Notes: generated from the letters alone by a model not told the origin. A DNA stretch of 64,000 nt from Phenylobacterium soli (GCF_003254475.1 NZ_QFYQ01000001.1:682001-746000); one strand, 5' to 3'; shown: positions 18,514 through 27,295, numbered from the stretch's first letter. Translations and numbers: made by a program.

Positions 18514-18918
18514 TTAGTCTTCCGAGGCTGGGGTCTCGGTGGGCTCGTTCTTGGCGGCCGCCGTCATGGCGCGCTCGGCGATACGGGCCGACTTACCGCG
18601 ACGGTCGCGCAGGTAGTAGAGCTTGGCGCGACGCACGACGCCGCGGCGCTTCACCTCGATGGAGTCGATCATCGGCGACATGATCGGGAACACCCGCTCA
18701 ACGCCTTCGCCGAAGGAGATCTTGCGCACGGTGAAGTTCTCGTGGAGGCCGGCGCCCGAGCGGGCGATGCACACGCCCTCGTAGGCCTGAACGCGCTCGC
18801 GCTCGCCTTCCTTGATCTTCACGTTGACGCGGACGGTGTCGCCGGGACGGAACTCCGGGACCTTGCGGGCGGAAAGGCGCTGGGCCTCTTCCTGCTCGAG
18901 CTGTTCGATCACGTTCAT
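18514..18918 (-). CDS. rplS: Large ribosomal subunit protein bL19
   Basis: Ribosomal protein L19, at the 30S-50S interface. 134 residues starting [41 protein letters not shown] and [17 protein letters not shown] are the family core, followed by [25 protein letters not shown] short acidic/Ala tail follows. AAGGA lies about 8 bases before the ATG. It is 20 bases downstream of trmD in the same operon and ends before a strong hairpin. Confidence 0.98.
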   Translation of the reverse strand: MNVIEQLEQEEAQRLSARKVPEFRPGDTVRVNVKIKEGERERVQAYEGVCIARSGAGLHENFTVRKISFGEGVERVFPIMSPMIDSIEVKRRGVVRRAKLYYLRDRRGKSARIAERAMTAAAKNEPTETPASED

Positions 18919-18938
18919 CGGTTCATCCTTACTGGGCT

Positions 18939-19649
18939 TTACTTGCCCTTTGCCTGTTGATTGGCGAGGCGCTTCGCCCAGAGGTCCGGACGCCGCTCCC
19001 GCGTGGTCTCTTCCCGCTGCGCCTGCCGCCACTTGCCGATTTGGGCGTGATGGCCGGACAGCAGGACTTCGGGGATCTCGCGCCCTTCGAACGTCCGCGG
19101 CCTGGTGTACTGCGGATGCTCGAGGAGATGGTCCTCGAAGCTCTCTTCACTCAAACTCTCGGGCTGGCCCAACACACCGGGCACGAGCCTGACGCACGCT
19201 TCGATCGTCACGAGCGCGGCGGCCTCGCCTCCGGCCAGGACCGCATCGCCCACGGCGACCTCTTCGAACCCGCGGGCGTCGAGCACCCGCTGATCCACCC
19301 CTTCGAACCGACCGCACAGGACGATCAGCCCGGGTCCGCCGGACCAGCTACGCACGCGTTCCTGGGTCAGGGGCCGACCCCGCGCGCTCATGTACAAAAG
19401 CGGCCGTTCGCGACGCTCCACGCTGTCCAGCGCAGAGGCGATCACGTCCGCCCGCATCACCTGTCCAGGACCGCCACCCGCAGGGGTGTCGTCGAGGAAG
19501 CCGCGCTTATCCTTGGAAAAGTCGCGAATGTCCACTGTTTCAAGCCGCCACAGCCCCTGCTCGCGCCAGGCGGTCCCGATCAGGGAGACGCCCAGCGGGC
19601 CGGGGAAGGCCTCGGGGAACATGGTTAGGACGGTGACGTCGAACGACAT
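18939..19649 (-). CDS. trmD: tRNA (guanine-N1)-methyltransferase
   Basis: Methylates G37 of tRNAs at N1 with SAM, preventing frameshifts. 236 residues from [17 protein letters not shown]. The trefoil-knot SAM site is formed by [15 protein letters not shown] and [28 protein letters not shown] is also conserved. Normally this gene follows rimM directly; here tesB and a GFA gene on the other strand intervene, so trmD-rplS must have its own promoter in 19650-19744. Confidence 0.97.
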   Translation of the reverse strand: MSFDVTVLTMFPEAFPGPLGVSLIGTAWREQGLWRLETVDIRDFSKDKRGFLDDTPAGGGPGQVMRADVIASALDSVERRERPLLYMSARGRPLTQERVRSWSGGPGLIVLCGRFEGVDQRVLDARGFEEVAVGDAVLAGGEAAALVTIEACVRLVPGVLGQPESLSEESFEDHLLEHPQYTRPRTFEGREIPEVLLSGHHAQIGKWRQAQREETTRERRPDLWAKRLANQQAKGK

Positions 19650-19682
19650 GGCCCGCTCAAGGGGCCAGGACGCGCCCGACGT

Positions 19683-19697
19683 CAAGCTCGGAGCTTG
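19683..19697. promoter_or_regulatory. Palindrome between trmD and tesB
   Basis: CAAGCTC-G-GAGCTTG is a 15-bp perfect odd palindrome in the short divergent spacer. Its CTCGGAG core is the same as in the palindrome at 8897-8913 ahead of another thioesterase gene. Candidate operator; no known regulator matches it from memory. Confidence 0.4.
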
Positions 19698-19744
19698 CTT
19701 GGGCGGGGCCTCGCGCGTAAGCGGGGCGACTTCGCAGTTGCAAC

Positions 19745-20656
19745 ATGGAGCGGACCCTCCCCATGGCCGCCGCCCAATCCCAGAGCCAAAAGGCTCCGAC
19801 GAAGACCCTCGTCGACACCCTCCGGCTCGAGCGCCTGGAGGTGAACCTCTTCCGCGGCACCACGCCCGAAGGCCGATCGGGCCGCATCTACGGCGGCCAG
19901 GTCATCGCCCAGTCGCTGCTCGCCGCCTACGAGACGGTCGAAGAGCGCGTCTGCCATTCCCTGCACTGCTACTTCATCCGCCCGGGCGACCCGCGCGTGC
20001 CGATCGTCTTCGAGGTCGACCGCTCCCGCGACGGCGGCAGCTTCACGACCCGCCGGGTGATCGCCGTCCAGCACGGCCAGCAGATCTTCAACCTGGCCGC
20101 CTCCTTCCAGGCGCCGGAGCAGGGGTTCGAGCATCAGGCGCAGATGCCGGACGCGCCCTCGCCGGAGGGGCTGCGCGACGAGTGGGCCGAGGAGCTGGAG
20201 CGGCTGAAGGCCGCCGGCGAGGCCGAGATCGACTGGATGGACAAGGTCCGGCCGATCGAGATCCGCAACATCGAGCCGCGCAACGACGGGGTCGCGCCGC
20301 CGAAGATGGATCCCTACCAGCGCCTCTGGTTCCGCTCGCGCACGCCGGTCGGTTCCGAGGAGCGCATGCACCAGGTGGTGATGGCCTACGCCTCGGACAT
20401 GAGCCTCTTGGGCACGGCGGTGCGGCCGCACGGGGTCAGCTGGCGCACGCCGGGCTTCCAGTCGGCCAGCCTCGACCACGCCATGTGGTTCCACCATCCG
20501 ACCAACTTCGAGGACTGGCACCTCTACGTGCAGGACAGCCCCTCGGCCTCGGGCGGCCGCGGTTTCAACCGCGGTGGCATCTATCGCCAGGACGGGGTGC
20601 TGGTGGCCTCCGTCGCCCAGGAAGGCCTGATGCGGATGCGCAAGCCCAAGGCCTGA
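19745..20656 (+). CDS. tesB: Acyl-CoA thioesterase II
   Basis: Double-hotdog acyl-CoA thioesterase of the TesB family, hydrolysing medium- and long-chain acyl-CoAs. 303 residues from the ATG at 19745, or 297 from MAAAQ at 19763; neither has a strong ribosome site. [16 protein letters not shown] and [13 protein letters not shown] in the first hotdog, and [15 protein letters not shown] with the catalytic Asp in the second, are diagnostic. With the downstream GFA gene it interrupts the rimM-trmD order. Confidence 0.95.
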   Translation: MERTLPMAAAQSQSQKAPTKTLVDTLRLERLEVNLFRGTTPEGRSGRIYGGQVIAQSLLAAYETVEERVCHSLHCYFIRPGDPRVPIVFEVDRSRDGGSFTTRRVIAVQHGQQIFNLAASFQAPEQGFEHQAQMPDAPSPEGLRDEWAEELERLKAAGEAEIDWMDKVRPIEIRNIEPRNDGVAPPKMDPYQRLWFRSRTPVGSEERMHQVVMAYASDMSLLGTAVRPHGVSWRTPGFQSASLDHAMWFHHPTNFEDWHLYVQDSPSASGGRGFNRGGIYRQDGVLVASVAQEGLMRMRKPKA

Positions 20657-20691
20657 GCTAGGCTGCCCGCCAACGAGAGCGGGAGGATGCG

Positions 20692-21102
20692 ATGAAGCTG
20701 ACGGGCGGCTGCTACTGCGGCGAGGTGCGCTACGAGTGCGAGGGCGAGCCCCTGATGCGCGGCGAATGCCATTGCCGCGAATGCCAGCACATCACCGGCG
20801 GGGCGGAGAACCTGTTCCTGGCCATGCCGGCGGCGGGGTTCCGCTACACCAAGGGCGAGCCCAAGCGCTTCACGCGCACCGACATCCCGAACGCCGTGAC
20901 CCGTGAGTTCTGCGGAACCTGCGGCGCGCCGCTCACCACCCGGGCGCCGGCCCTGCCGCAGGGCGTCATCGTCAAGGTCGGCTCGATGGACGACACCTCG
21001 CTGTTCGAGGGGCCGCAGGTGGTCATGTGGACGTCCGACGCGCCGAAGTTCCACCAGTTCCCCGAAGGGGTGCCCGCCTTCCCGAAATTCCCGGGAGCGT
21101 GA
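20692..21102 (+). CDS. GFA-family (glutathione-dependent formaldehyde-activating-like) protein
   Basis: A 136-residue zinc-binding GFA-fold protein. Cysteine ligands are in GGCYCGEVRY, GECHCRECQ and FCGTCGAPL. Founding member Gfa binds glutathione and was proposed to speed S-hydroxymethylglutathione formation, but most members have unknown roles. It lies 35 bases after tesB in the same direction. A second family member occurs at 35450. Confidence 0.9.
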   Translation: MKLTGGCYCGEVRYECEGEPLMRGECHCRECQHITGGAENLFLAMPAAGFRYTKGEPKRFTRTDIPNAVTREFCGTCGAPLTTRAPALPQGVIVKVGSMDDTSLFEGPQVVMWTSDAPKFHQFPEGVPAFPKFPGA

Positions 21103-21124
21103 ACGGCGCCCTGACTGCGCCGGA

Positions 21125-21646
21125 TCAGTCGGCGTCTTCGGCCTCTTCGGCCTCTCGGGGCGGGACGGCGAGGACCTTGCCTTCGGCGATCCGCACCTCC
21201 GGAACCGACTCGCGGGTGAACGGCAGATACCAGCTCGCGCCTTCCGGCGGCTGGATCTCGAGCAGGTCGCCGGCCCCGAAGTCGCGCACGTCCTTGACCC
21301 GGCCGAGCGGCTCGCCCGCCAAGGTCTCGACGGCGAGGCCGATCAGGTCGGTGACGTAGAACTCGTCCTCCTCCGGCTCGGGCAGGATGTCGCGCGGGAT
21401 GTGCAGCTTCAGGCCGCGCAGGGCCTCGGCCTGTTCGCGCGTCTCCACCTCCTTGGTCCGCACGATGATCCCGCCCTTGGCGAGGCGCGCGGAGAGGATG
21501 GTCAGCGCCGGCTGCCCGTCCTGGCGTTTCAGGTCGCGATAGGTCGCGAGCGCCAGGGGATCGGCGGTGAAGGTCGTGATGCGGACCTCGCCGCGGACGC
21601 CGAAGGCGCCCGAGACGCGGCCCACCAGGATGAGCGGCTCGCCCAC
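21125..21646 (-). CDS. rimM: Ribosome maturation factor RimM
   Basis: Assists 30S head assembly by binding uS19. 173 residues: N-terminal RimM domain starting LVGRVSGAFGVRGEVRITTF, then a PRC-barrel (about 93-165) with DEFYVTDLIGLAVETLAGEPLGRVKDV. It starts 9 bases downstream of rpsP. It ends the ffh-rpsP-rimM block here because tesB/GFA face it from the other side. Confidence 0.96.
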   Translation of the reverse strand: MGEPLILVGRVSGAFGVRGEVRITTFTADPLALATYRDLKRQDGQPALTILSARLAKGGIIVRTKEVETREQAEALRGLKLHIPRDILPEPEEDEFYVTDLIGLAVETLAGEPLGRVKDVRDFGAGDLLEIQPPEGASWYLPFTRESVPEVRIAEGKVLAVPPREAEEAEDAD

Positions 21647-21655
21647 CCGGAACGC

Positions 21656-22201
21656 TTAGCCTTCGGCGGCTTCGTCGCCGGCCGGAGCTTCGGCGGCGGG
21701 AGCCTCTTCGGCGGCCGGGGCTTCTTCAGCCGGGGCGGCCTCGGCGGCGGGGGCCTCCTCGGCGGCGGCTTCCACCGGAGCGGCTTCCTCGGCCGGAGCC
21801 TCTTCCACGGCCGGAGCCTCTTCCACGGCCGGGGCGGCGGCGGCTTCAGCCGCGGCGGCGGCGCGGTCGGCCTCGCGCTGGGCGCGCTCTTCGGCGCGTT
21901 CCTTGGCCTTCGTGCCCGGCTCGCCCTTCTTCGGGTTGTTCCCGTGCTCCCACTTGGTGATGCCGAGCTTGGCCAGCTCGCGCGCCACGCGGTCGGTCGG
22001 CTGGGCGCCCTTGGACATCCACTCCTGGATGCGCTCGGCCTTCACGACCAGGCGGTCGGCGTGGTCCTTCGGCAGCAGCGGGTTGTAGGAGCCCACCTTC
22101 TCGATGAAGCGGCCGTCGCGGGCGGCGTGGCTGTCGGCGACGACGATCGAGTAGTAGGGGCGCTTCTTGGCGCCGCCACGGGCGAGACGGATCTTCAGCA
22201 T
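21656..22201 (-). CDS. rpsP: Small ribosomal subunit protein bS16 with long acidic tail
   Basis: Ribosomal protein S16; residues 1-85 are the normal family ([41 protein letters not shown]...). The remaining roughly 95 residues are first charged ([16 protein letters not shown]) and then a low-complexity Ala/Glu/Pro tail built of repeated EEAPA and AEEAP units. Typical S16 has 80-100 residues, so this is about double. Tails of this kind occur in some alphaproteobacteria. Located 22 bases downstream of ffh and 9 upstream of rimM. Confidence 0.96.
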   Translation of the reverse strand: MLKIRLARGGAKKRPYYSIVVADSHAARDGRFIEKVGSYNPLLPKDHADRLVVKAERIQEWMSKGAQPTDRVARELAKLGITKWEHGNNPKKGEPGTKAKERAEERAQREADRAAAAAEAAAAPAVEEAPAVEEAPAEEAAPVEAAAEEAPAAEAAPAEEAPAAEEAPAAEAPAGDEAAEG

Positions 22202-22223
22202 CGGTAGGTCCTTTTAAGTCCGG

Positions 22224-23741
22224 TTATTTCTTGAAGGGGTTGAAGCCGGGCAGTCCGCCCAGGCCTGGAAGTTTCGGGCCGCCCGGGCCGCCGAGGCCCT
22301 GCAGCTGCTTCTGCATCTCTTCGAGCTGCTCGGGGGTCGGCTGGGGCATCTTGCCGCCGCCCAGCGCCTTGAGCTGGGCCATCGGGTTGCCGCCGCCGGC
22401 GCCCATCATGCGCGCCATCTGGGCGAAGCCCTTGCCGCCGTCGCGGCTCATCATCTTGAAGGCGTCGGCCATCTGGCGGTGCTGCTTCAGCAGCCGGTTC
22501 ACCTCGGCCACCTCGACGCCCGCGCCGGCGGCGATGCGCCGCTTGCGCGAGGCCTGCAGGATGTCGGGCTTCTTCCGCTCGGCCTTGGTCATGGACGAGA
22601 TGATCGCCTGCTGGCGGTCGAGCATCTTGTCGGAGATGCCGGCCTCGGAGATCTGCTTCTTGACCTTCTGGACGCCGGGCAAGAGGCCCATCAGGCCTTC
22701 CATGCCGCCCATCCTCTTCATCTGGCCGAGCTGCTCGGACATCATCTCGAGGTCGAACTGGCCCTTGGCCAGTTTCTTGGCCATGGCCTCGGCCTTGGCC
22801 GCGTCGATGTCCTGGGCGGCCTTCTCGACGAGGGCGACCACGTCGCCCTGGCCCAGGATGCGGCCGGCGACCCGGTGGGCGTCGAAGGCGTCGAGCCCGT
22901 CGATCTTCTCCGACACGCCGAGGAACTTGATCGGCAGGCCGGTGACCGCGCGCATCGAGAGCGCCGCGCCGCCGCGGCCATCGCCGTCGGCTCGCGTCAG
23001 CACCAGGCCGGTCAGGGGCAGGCGCTCGTGGAAGGCCTTGGCGGTGCGCACCGCGTCCTGGCCGGTCAGGCTGTCGGCGACCAGCAGGGTCTCGTGCGGG
23101 TTGGCGATGCGGGCGATCTCGGCCGCCTCGCTCATCATCGCCTCGTCGAGGGTCGTGCGGCCGGCGGTGTCGAGGATCAGGACGTCGTAGCCCTGGAGCT
23201 TGGCCGCCGTCATGGCCCGCTTGGCGATGTCCGGCGCGGCCTGGCCGGCGACGATCGGCAGGCTCTCGACGCCGGCCTGGGTGGCGAGGGTCGCCAGCTG
23301 CTCCATAGCCGCCGGGCGGCGGGTGTCGAGCGAGGCCAGCAGGACCTTCTTGCGCTCCTTCTGGAGCCGCAGGGCCAGCTTGCCGGCGGTCGTCGTCTTA
23401 CCCGAGCCCTGCAGGCCGGCCATCATGATGATCGTCGGCGGGTTGAGGCTGAGGTTGAGGGCCTCGGGCTCCTTGTCCCCGCCCAGCATCTCGACGAGGC
23501 CGTCGTAGGTGATCTTGACCACCTGGTCGGCGGGCTTCACCGCCCGGATCACCGCCTCGCCGGTCGCCCGCTCCTTGGCCTTGGCGATGAACTCGCGCAC
23601 CACGGGCAGGGCGACGTCGGCCTCGAGCAGGGCCACGCGCACCTCGCGCAGGGCCTCGTCGATGTCCTTGTCGGACAGCACACCGCGACCGGACAGCCGG
23701 TCGAAGACGGTGGACAGACGATCTGACAGCGCGTCGAACAA
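22224..23741 (-). CDS. ffh: Signal recognition particle protein Ffh
   Basis: SRP54 GTPase that binds signal sequences and 4.5S RNA and docks with FtsY. 505 residues: N domain (1-85), G domain with GLQGSGKTT near 107, DTAGR near 188 and TRADGDGRGG near 246, then the Met-rich M domain with ERKKPDILQASRKRRIAAGAG and a Gly/Pro tail. The start is taken as the TTG at 23741, because family members begin MFDALSDRL, the codon before FDALSD is TTG, and GGTGGAG lies just upstream. No ATG is suitably placed. Confidence 0.93.
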   Translation of the reverse strand: MFDALSDRLSTVFDRLSGRGVLSDKDIDEALREVRVALLEADVALPVVREFIAKAKERATGEAVIRAVKPADQVVKITYDGLVEMLGGDKEPEALNLSLNPPTIIMMAGLQGSGKTTTAGKLALRLQKERKKVLLASLDTRRPAAMEQLATLATQAGVESLPIVAGQAAPDIAKRAMTAAKLQGYDVLILDTAGRTTLDEAMMSEAAEIARIANPHETLLVADSLTGQDAVRTAKAFHERLPLTGLVLTRADGDGRGGAALSMRAVTGLPIKFLGVSEKIDGLDAFDAHRVAGRILGQGDVVALVEKAAQDIDAAKAEAMAKKLAKGQFDLEMMSEQLGQMKRMGGMEGLMGLLPGVQKVKKQISEAGISDKMLDRQQAIISSMTKAERKKPDILQASRKRRIAAGAGVEVAEVNRLLKQHRQMADAFKMMSRDGGKGFAQMARMMGAGGGNPMAQLKALGGGKMPQPTPEQLEEMQKQLQGLGGPGGPKLPGLGGLPGFNPFKK

Positions 23742-23793
23742 AACGAACTCCACCAGCAATTCGCGGATGCGAATTGCGTAGCTTTTCCAGTGC

Positions 23794-23866
23794 CCATTTT
23801 CGCTATTCGCGAAAATGGAGTGGCGCAAACGCGATCGACCCCCGTGCACGATTGCGTGGACGGGGG
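23794..23866. repeat. Two hairpins in the ffh upstream region
   Basis: CCATTTTCGC/GCGAAAATGG (23794-23818, 5-base loop) and CCCCCGT-g-CACG/CGTG-g-ACGGGGG (23839-23866, 4-base loop) lie 53-125 bases ahead of the ffh start. The first is AT-rich, unlike its surroundings. They may form a 5' UTR structure or operator for ffh. The rest of the 347-base spacer between ffh and ogt (23742-24088) shows no gene; I looked for the 4.5S RNA core and did not find it. Confidence 0.5.
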
Positions 23867-24088
23867 GCCTCGCCGCCCTCGTCCCATATGGTGATGGGGG
23901 TCGTGGCGGTGGAGGGCGCTGACCGAGGTTGCGCCGGAAGGGCGCGCTTATGCGCCTGTGGATGGTTTAGGTCAAGGAATCCCGCAGCCGGCCGATTTTC
24001 GTCGGGCTCCGCGCGGCTTGCGCCGCATCCGAGGTTCGGGTCCGAAAGCCGCCAGCGGTTCTCGGTCGTGCGGCCTATCTTTCGCGGC

Positions 24089-24625
24089 ATGACCCGATAC
24101 GCCCTGTTCGAGACCAAGATCGGCTGGGCTGGCCTCGCCTGGGGCGAGGCCGGCCTGGTCGGGGTGCACCTTCCGGAGCGCGAGGCCGAGGTCGCGCGCA
24201 AGAGCTTCCTGCGCCGCTTCCCGGAGATCGTCGAAGCCCCGCCGCCGGCCGACGTCGCCCAGGCCATCGAGGCGATCCGCGTCCTCCTGGCGGGCGAGCC
24301 GGCCGACCTCACGGGCGTCGCCCTCGACCTGTCGCGCACGCCGGAGTTCCACGCCCGGGTCTACGAGATCGCACGCGCCATTCCGCCGGGCGAGACCCTG
24401 ACCTACGGCGAGGTGGCCGAGAAGCTCGGGGACAAGCTGCTGGCGCGGGACGTCGGCCAGGCGCTGGGCAAGAACCCCTGGCCGATCGTCGTGCCCTGCC
24501 ACCGCGTGACGGCCGCGGGCGGGAAGCTCGGCGGCTTCTCGGCGCGCGGCGGGGTCAACACCAAGCTCAGGCTGCTGGCAATCGAGGGGGCCAAGGCGGC
24601 GGCGCAAGGCGACCTCTTCGCCTGA
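24089..24625 (+). CDS. ogt: Methylated-DNA-[protein]-cysteine S-methyltransferase
   Basis: Suicide repair enzyme removing O6-alkyl groups from guanine. 178 residues from MTRYALFETKIGW. The active-site PCHRV is near residues 137-141, the helix-turn-helix includes YGEVAEKLG, and GGFSARGGVNTKLRLLAIEGA ends the domain. No Ada N-terminal regulatory domain is present. No Shine-Dalgarno is visible before the ATG, and a GGCCTATCT resembling a -10 lies 9-17 bases upstream, so the message may be leaderless. Confidence 0.94.
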   Translation: MTRYALFETKIGWAGLAWGEAGLVGVHLPEREAEVARKSFLRRFPEIVEAPPPADVAQAIEAIRVLLAGEPADLTGVALDLSRTPEFHARVYEIARAIPPGETLTYGEVAEKLGDKLLARDVGQALGKNPWPIVVPCHRVTAAGGKLGGFSARGGVNTKLRLLAIEGAKAAAQGDLFA

Positions 24626-24681
24626 GCGGCGGATCACGGCATAGCTTACGGTCAAGCTTGTTCCTGGAGGAGACGCTGACC

Positions 24682-25101
24682 TTGCAGCCTTTGATTTCCG
24701 GCCTTCTGGCCGCAGCGCTCGTGCTGGCCCCGCAATTCGCCGCCGCCCCAAGCGTCGCGCTCGCCCAGCCGGCCAAACTGCAGTCGCCGGCCAAGCCGAC
24801 GTCCACGGCCAAGGCCGCGGCGACGCGGAACATCGCCTGCCCGGCGACGATCGCGGCGACGGTGGGCATTCCCACGGGCTTCGCCCGCTACGACAACAAC
24901 GGCCCCGGCCTGAAGCTGATCGGCATGCGCGTCGACGGAGGCCAGATGAGCTGCCAGTACGGCAGCGTCTACCTGACCATGCCGGCGGCGAAGAACTGCA
25001 CCCGCGGCCCCGGGGCCTGGGACCAGCAGGGCAATTGCTACTTCCCGCCGCCCGGCACCTGGTTCGGCAGCGATCCCACCTGCTACGCCACCTGCGAGTG
25101 A
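24682..25101 (+). CDS. Small exported cysteine-containing protein
   Basis: A 139-residue hypothetical protein. The start is set at the TTG at 24682 because GGAGGAG lies 9-16 bases upstream; a TTG at 24658 has no such site. A signal peptide (LISGLLAAALVLAPQFAAAPSVALA) is followed by a Lys/Pro/Thr linker and a C-terminal domain with six cysteines: IACPATIA, MSCQYG, KNCTRG, NCYFPPPG, and TCYATCE at the very end. This suggests a disulfide-stabilised periplasmic or secreted protein. I do not recognise the family. Confidence 0.65.
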   Translation: MQPLISGLLAAALVLAPQFAAAPSVALAQPAKLQSPAKPTSTAKAAATRNIACPATIAATVGIPTGFARYDNNGPGLKLIGMRVDGGQMSCQYGSVYLTMPAAKNCTRGPGAWDQQGNCYFPPPGTWFGSDPTCYATCE

Positions 25102-25163
25102 GGCGGCCGGGCGTGGCGGATTGGCCGCTGGCGGTCCGCCGCGACGCCCGCTAACACCAGCTC

Positions 25164-26015
25164 ATGGCCATTGGCGTCTTCGACTCCGGGGTGGGCGGGC
25201 TCTCCGTCCATCACAAGCTCGTGGAGCGGTTCCCGACCGCCGACTTCGTCTATCTCGCCGACCAGGCGAACAGCCCCTATGGCGGGCGGCCCGGCGAGGA
25301 GATCGTGGCGCTGACCCGCGCCGGCTGCGAGCGGCTGTTCGCCGAGGGCTGCAACCTCGTGGTCCTGGCCTGCAACACCGCCGCCGCGGTGGCGCTCCGC
25401 CGCCTGCAGCAGACCTGGCTGCCGGGCTACCGCAAGGCGCTCGGTCGGCCGGTGAACGTCATCGGCATCATCGTCCCGACCATCGAGGCGGCCACCGGTC
25501 TGCCCTGGGAGCACGAGGCCGAGCGGCGCGGCGACAAGGTCGAGAAGCTCGACATTCTCGGCGTCTTCTCGACCCCGGCGACGACCAGCAGCCGGGTCTA
25601 TGAGATCGAGATCGACAAGCGCCGCCAGGACGTCGCGGTGTTCTCCGAGCCCTGCCCGGAACTGGCGCGGATGATCGAGCAGGGCGCCGGCCGCGAGGAG
25701 CTGAAGCGGGTGATCGAGCGTCACGTCGCCGCCCTCGCCAAGCGCATCGGCCGCGCCCCCGACCGGGCGATCCTCGGCTGCACCCACTACGAGATCGTCG
25801 CCGACCTGTTCCGCGCCGCCCTGCCCCCCGGCACGCCGCTGATCCACCAGCCGCAGGCGACCGCCGACGCCCTGACGCGCTATCTGGAGCGGCATCCGGA
25901 GTTCGACCCCGGCCACAGCGGCAAGCGCCTGTTCCTGACCACCGGCGCCCCCGGCGCCCAGAACGGCCTCGTGGAGACCTTCTGGGGCGGTCCGCTGCAC
26001 TTCGAGAAGGCCTAG
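25164..26015 (+). CDS. murI: Glutamate racemase
   Basis: Interconverts L- and D-glutamate for peptidoglycan synthesis. 283 residues beginning MAIGVFDSGVGGLSV; the two catalytic cysteines are in VVLACNTAAAV (near residue 70) and LGCTHYE (near 205). NSPYGGRPGEEI is the family's PYG motif. It follows the exported protein by 62 bases and is convergent with the PNPOx-fold gene. Confidence 0.96.
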   Translation: MAIGVFDSGVGGLSVHHKLVERFPTADFVYLADQANSPYGGRPGEEIVALTRAGCERLFAEGCNLVVLACNTAAAVALRRLQQTWLPGYRKALGRPVNVIGIIVPTIEAATGLPWEHEAERRGDKVEKLDILGVFSTPATTSSRVYEIEIDKRRQDVAVFSEPCPELARMIEQGAGREELKRVIERHVAALAKRIGRAPDRAILGCTHYEIVADLFRAALPPGTPLIHQPQATADALTRYLERHPEFDPGHSGKRLFLTTGAPGAQNGLVETFWGGPLHFEKA

Positions 26016-26022
26016 AGCGGGG

Positions 26023-26685
26023 CTAGAACGGAAACGCGCAGGGCGCCTCGGCTTCCAGGGCCACCCGCGGCGCGGCCCCGGCGGCCAGCCCCGCGGGTTT
26101 TGGCGCGCCAAGCCGCTGGTCCAGCGGGATCTCGCCCCACCAGGCCGGCCAGCCCTCGTCCGGCGCGTAGTCGATGGGGCCGCCCGCGCGCTGCTTGGCG
26201 GAGGCCTCCTCGATGGTCATTTCCGCGAGCGCGATCTGCTTCAGCTCCGCCTCCGTCGCCGGACGCAGGCTCGTCGTGCGGCCCGGATAGAGCCGCTCGA
26301 TGAAGTCGTCCATGGCGAGGCGCTTGGCCTCCAGGTCCTCGACCAACCGCGCGCGGCCGAAGGCCAGCACGGAGCGGTAGTTGAGCGAGTGCCGGAAGCC
26401 CGAGCGGGCGAGCACGAAGCCGTCGAGGAAGCTGACGGTAAGGCACACCGGCTGGCCCTCGCCCACGGCCCGCAGCATCCGGCTCGCCGCGGCGCCGTGC
26501 CAGTAGAGCCGCCGGCCTTTGCGCCAGTAGGCGGTGGGCGTGACGAACGGCTGGCCGTCGAGGACATAGCCGACGTGGGCGAGGATGCCGGCGTCCAGCA
26601 CCTTGTAGACCGTGGCCTCGTCATAGGCGGCCCGCTGCGGCCGCCGCCGCACCCGGGAGCGCTCGGTTGGGGTGAACTCAGGCAT
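26023..26685 (-). CDS. PNPOx-fold flavin-binding protein (pyridoxamine phosphate oxidase family)
   Basis: A 220-residue split-barrel FMN-type protein: VLDAGILAHVGYVLDGQPFVTPTAYWRKGRRLYWHG and LTVSFLDGFVLARSGFRHSLNYRSVLAFG match the PNPOx-like/NimA-related group. The second half has EGWPAWWGEIPLDQRLG, often seen in this subgroup. The start overlaps the end of the GNAT gene by eight bases. Both lie divergent from a MocR/PdxR regulator, which supports a B6-related or MocR-controlled role, but true PdxH activity is not established. Confidence 0.83.
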   Translation of the reverse strand: MPEFTPTERSRVRRRPQRAAYDEATVYKVLDAGILAHVGYVLDGQPFVTPTAYWRKGRRLYWHGAAASRMLRAVGEGQPVCLTVSFLDGFVLARSGFRHSLNYRSVLAFGRARLVEDLEAKRLAMDDFIERLYPGRTTSLRPATEAELKQIALAEMTIEEASAKQRAGGPIDYAPDEGWPAWWGEIPLDQRLGAPKPAGLAAGAAPRVALEAEAPCAFPF

Positions 26686-27295
26686 CGGCCAGCTCCCGCT
26701 CGAAAGCCGCCAGCCGGGCCTCAAGCCGCTCGCGCACTTCCGGCCACTCGTCCCTGAGGATGGAGAAGTAGACCGTGTCGCGGATCCGGCCGGTCCAGCA
26801 CAGCCGGTCCTGGCGCAGGATGCCTTCCTGCACCGCGCCGAGCTTGGTCACCGCCGCGCGGCTGCGGGCGTTGATGGCGTCGACCTTGAACTGCACCCGC
26901 CGGGCGCCCGCGTCGAAGGCGTGGCCGAGCAGCAGGCGCTTGGCCGCTGGGTTCACCGCGCCGCCGCGCAGGTCGGGATGGTACCAGGTGCCGCCGATCT
27001 CCACCGTGGCGTTGGTGGCCTCGGGGGTCAGGTAGCCGCTGATCCCCCGGCAGCGGCCGTCGACCACCACCGCGAAGGGCAGGAAGGTCCCGGCCTCGCG
27101 GTCGCGCTGCACGCGCGCCCAGCTCGGGTCGAAATGCTCGCCGGCGTAGGAGAACGGATAGAGCGTCTGCCAGGTGACCTCGTCCTCGTTGCAGGCGGCG
27201 CGGAAATCCTCGCGGTGGGCCTCGCCCATCGGCTCGAGGCGCACGAAGCGGTTCTCCAGCGGAGCGTGGGCGAGCTGCATCTTCTGCGGGGTCAT
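26678..27295 (-). CDS. GNAT-family N-acetyltransferase, RimJ-like
   Basis: A 205-residue acetyltransferase of the RimJ/RimL type: FVRLEPMGEAHREDF at the N-terminus, VEIGGTWYHPDLRGGAVNPAAKRLLLGHAF around the acetyl-CoA site, and QFKVDAINARSRAAVTKLGAVQEG before the C-terminus. It transfers acetyl to an unknown amine. First gene of a two-gene unit with the PNPOx-fold gene, 67 bases from the divergent MocR regulator. Confidence 0.88.
   Translation of the reverse strand: MTPQKMQLAHAPLENRFVRLEPMGEAHREDFRAACNEDEVTWQTLYPFSYAGEHFDPSWARVQRDREAGTFLPFAVVVDGRCRGISGYLTPEATNATVEIGGTWYHPDLRGGAVNPAAKRLLLGHAFDAGARRVQFKVDAINARSRAAVTKLGAVQEGILRQDRLCWTGRIRDTVYFSILRDEWPEVRERLEARLAAFERELADA

Noticed and set aside
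23850..24088. Possible 4.5S/SRP RNA between ffh and ogt
   Set aside because: The spacer contains GCCGGAAGGGC, slightly like the SRP core, but the conserved GGTCAGG...GGAAG...AGCAGCC arrangement is missing and the fold does not form the long SRP hairpin.
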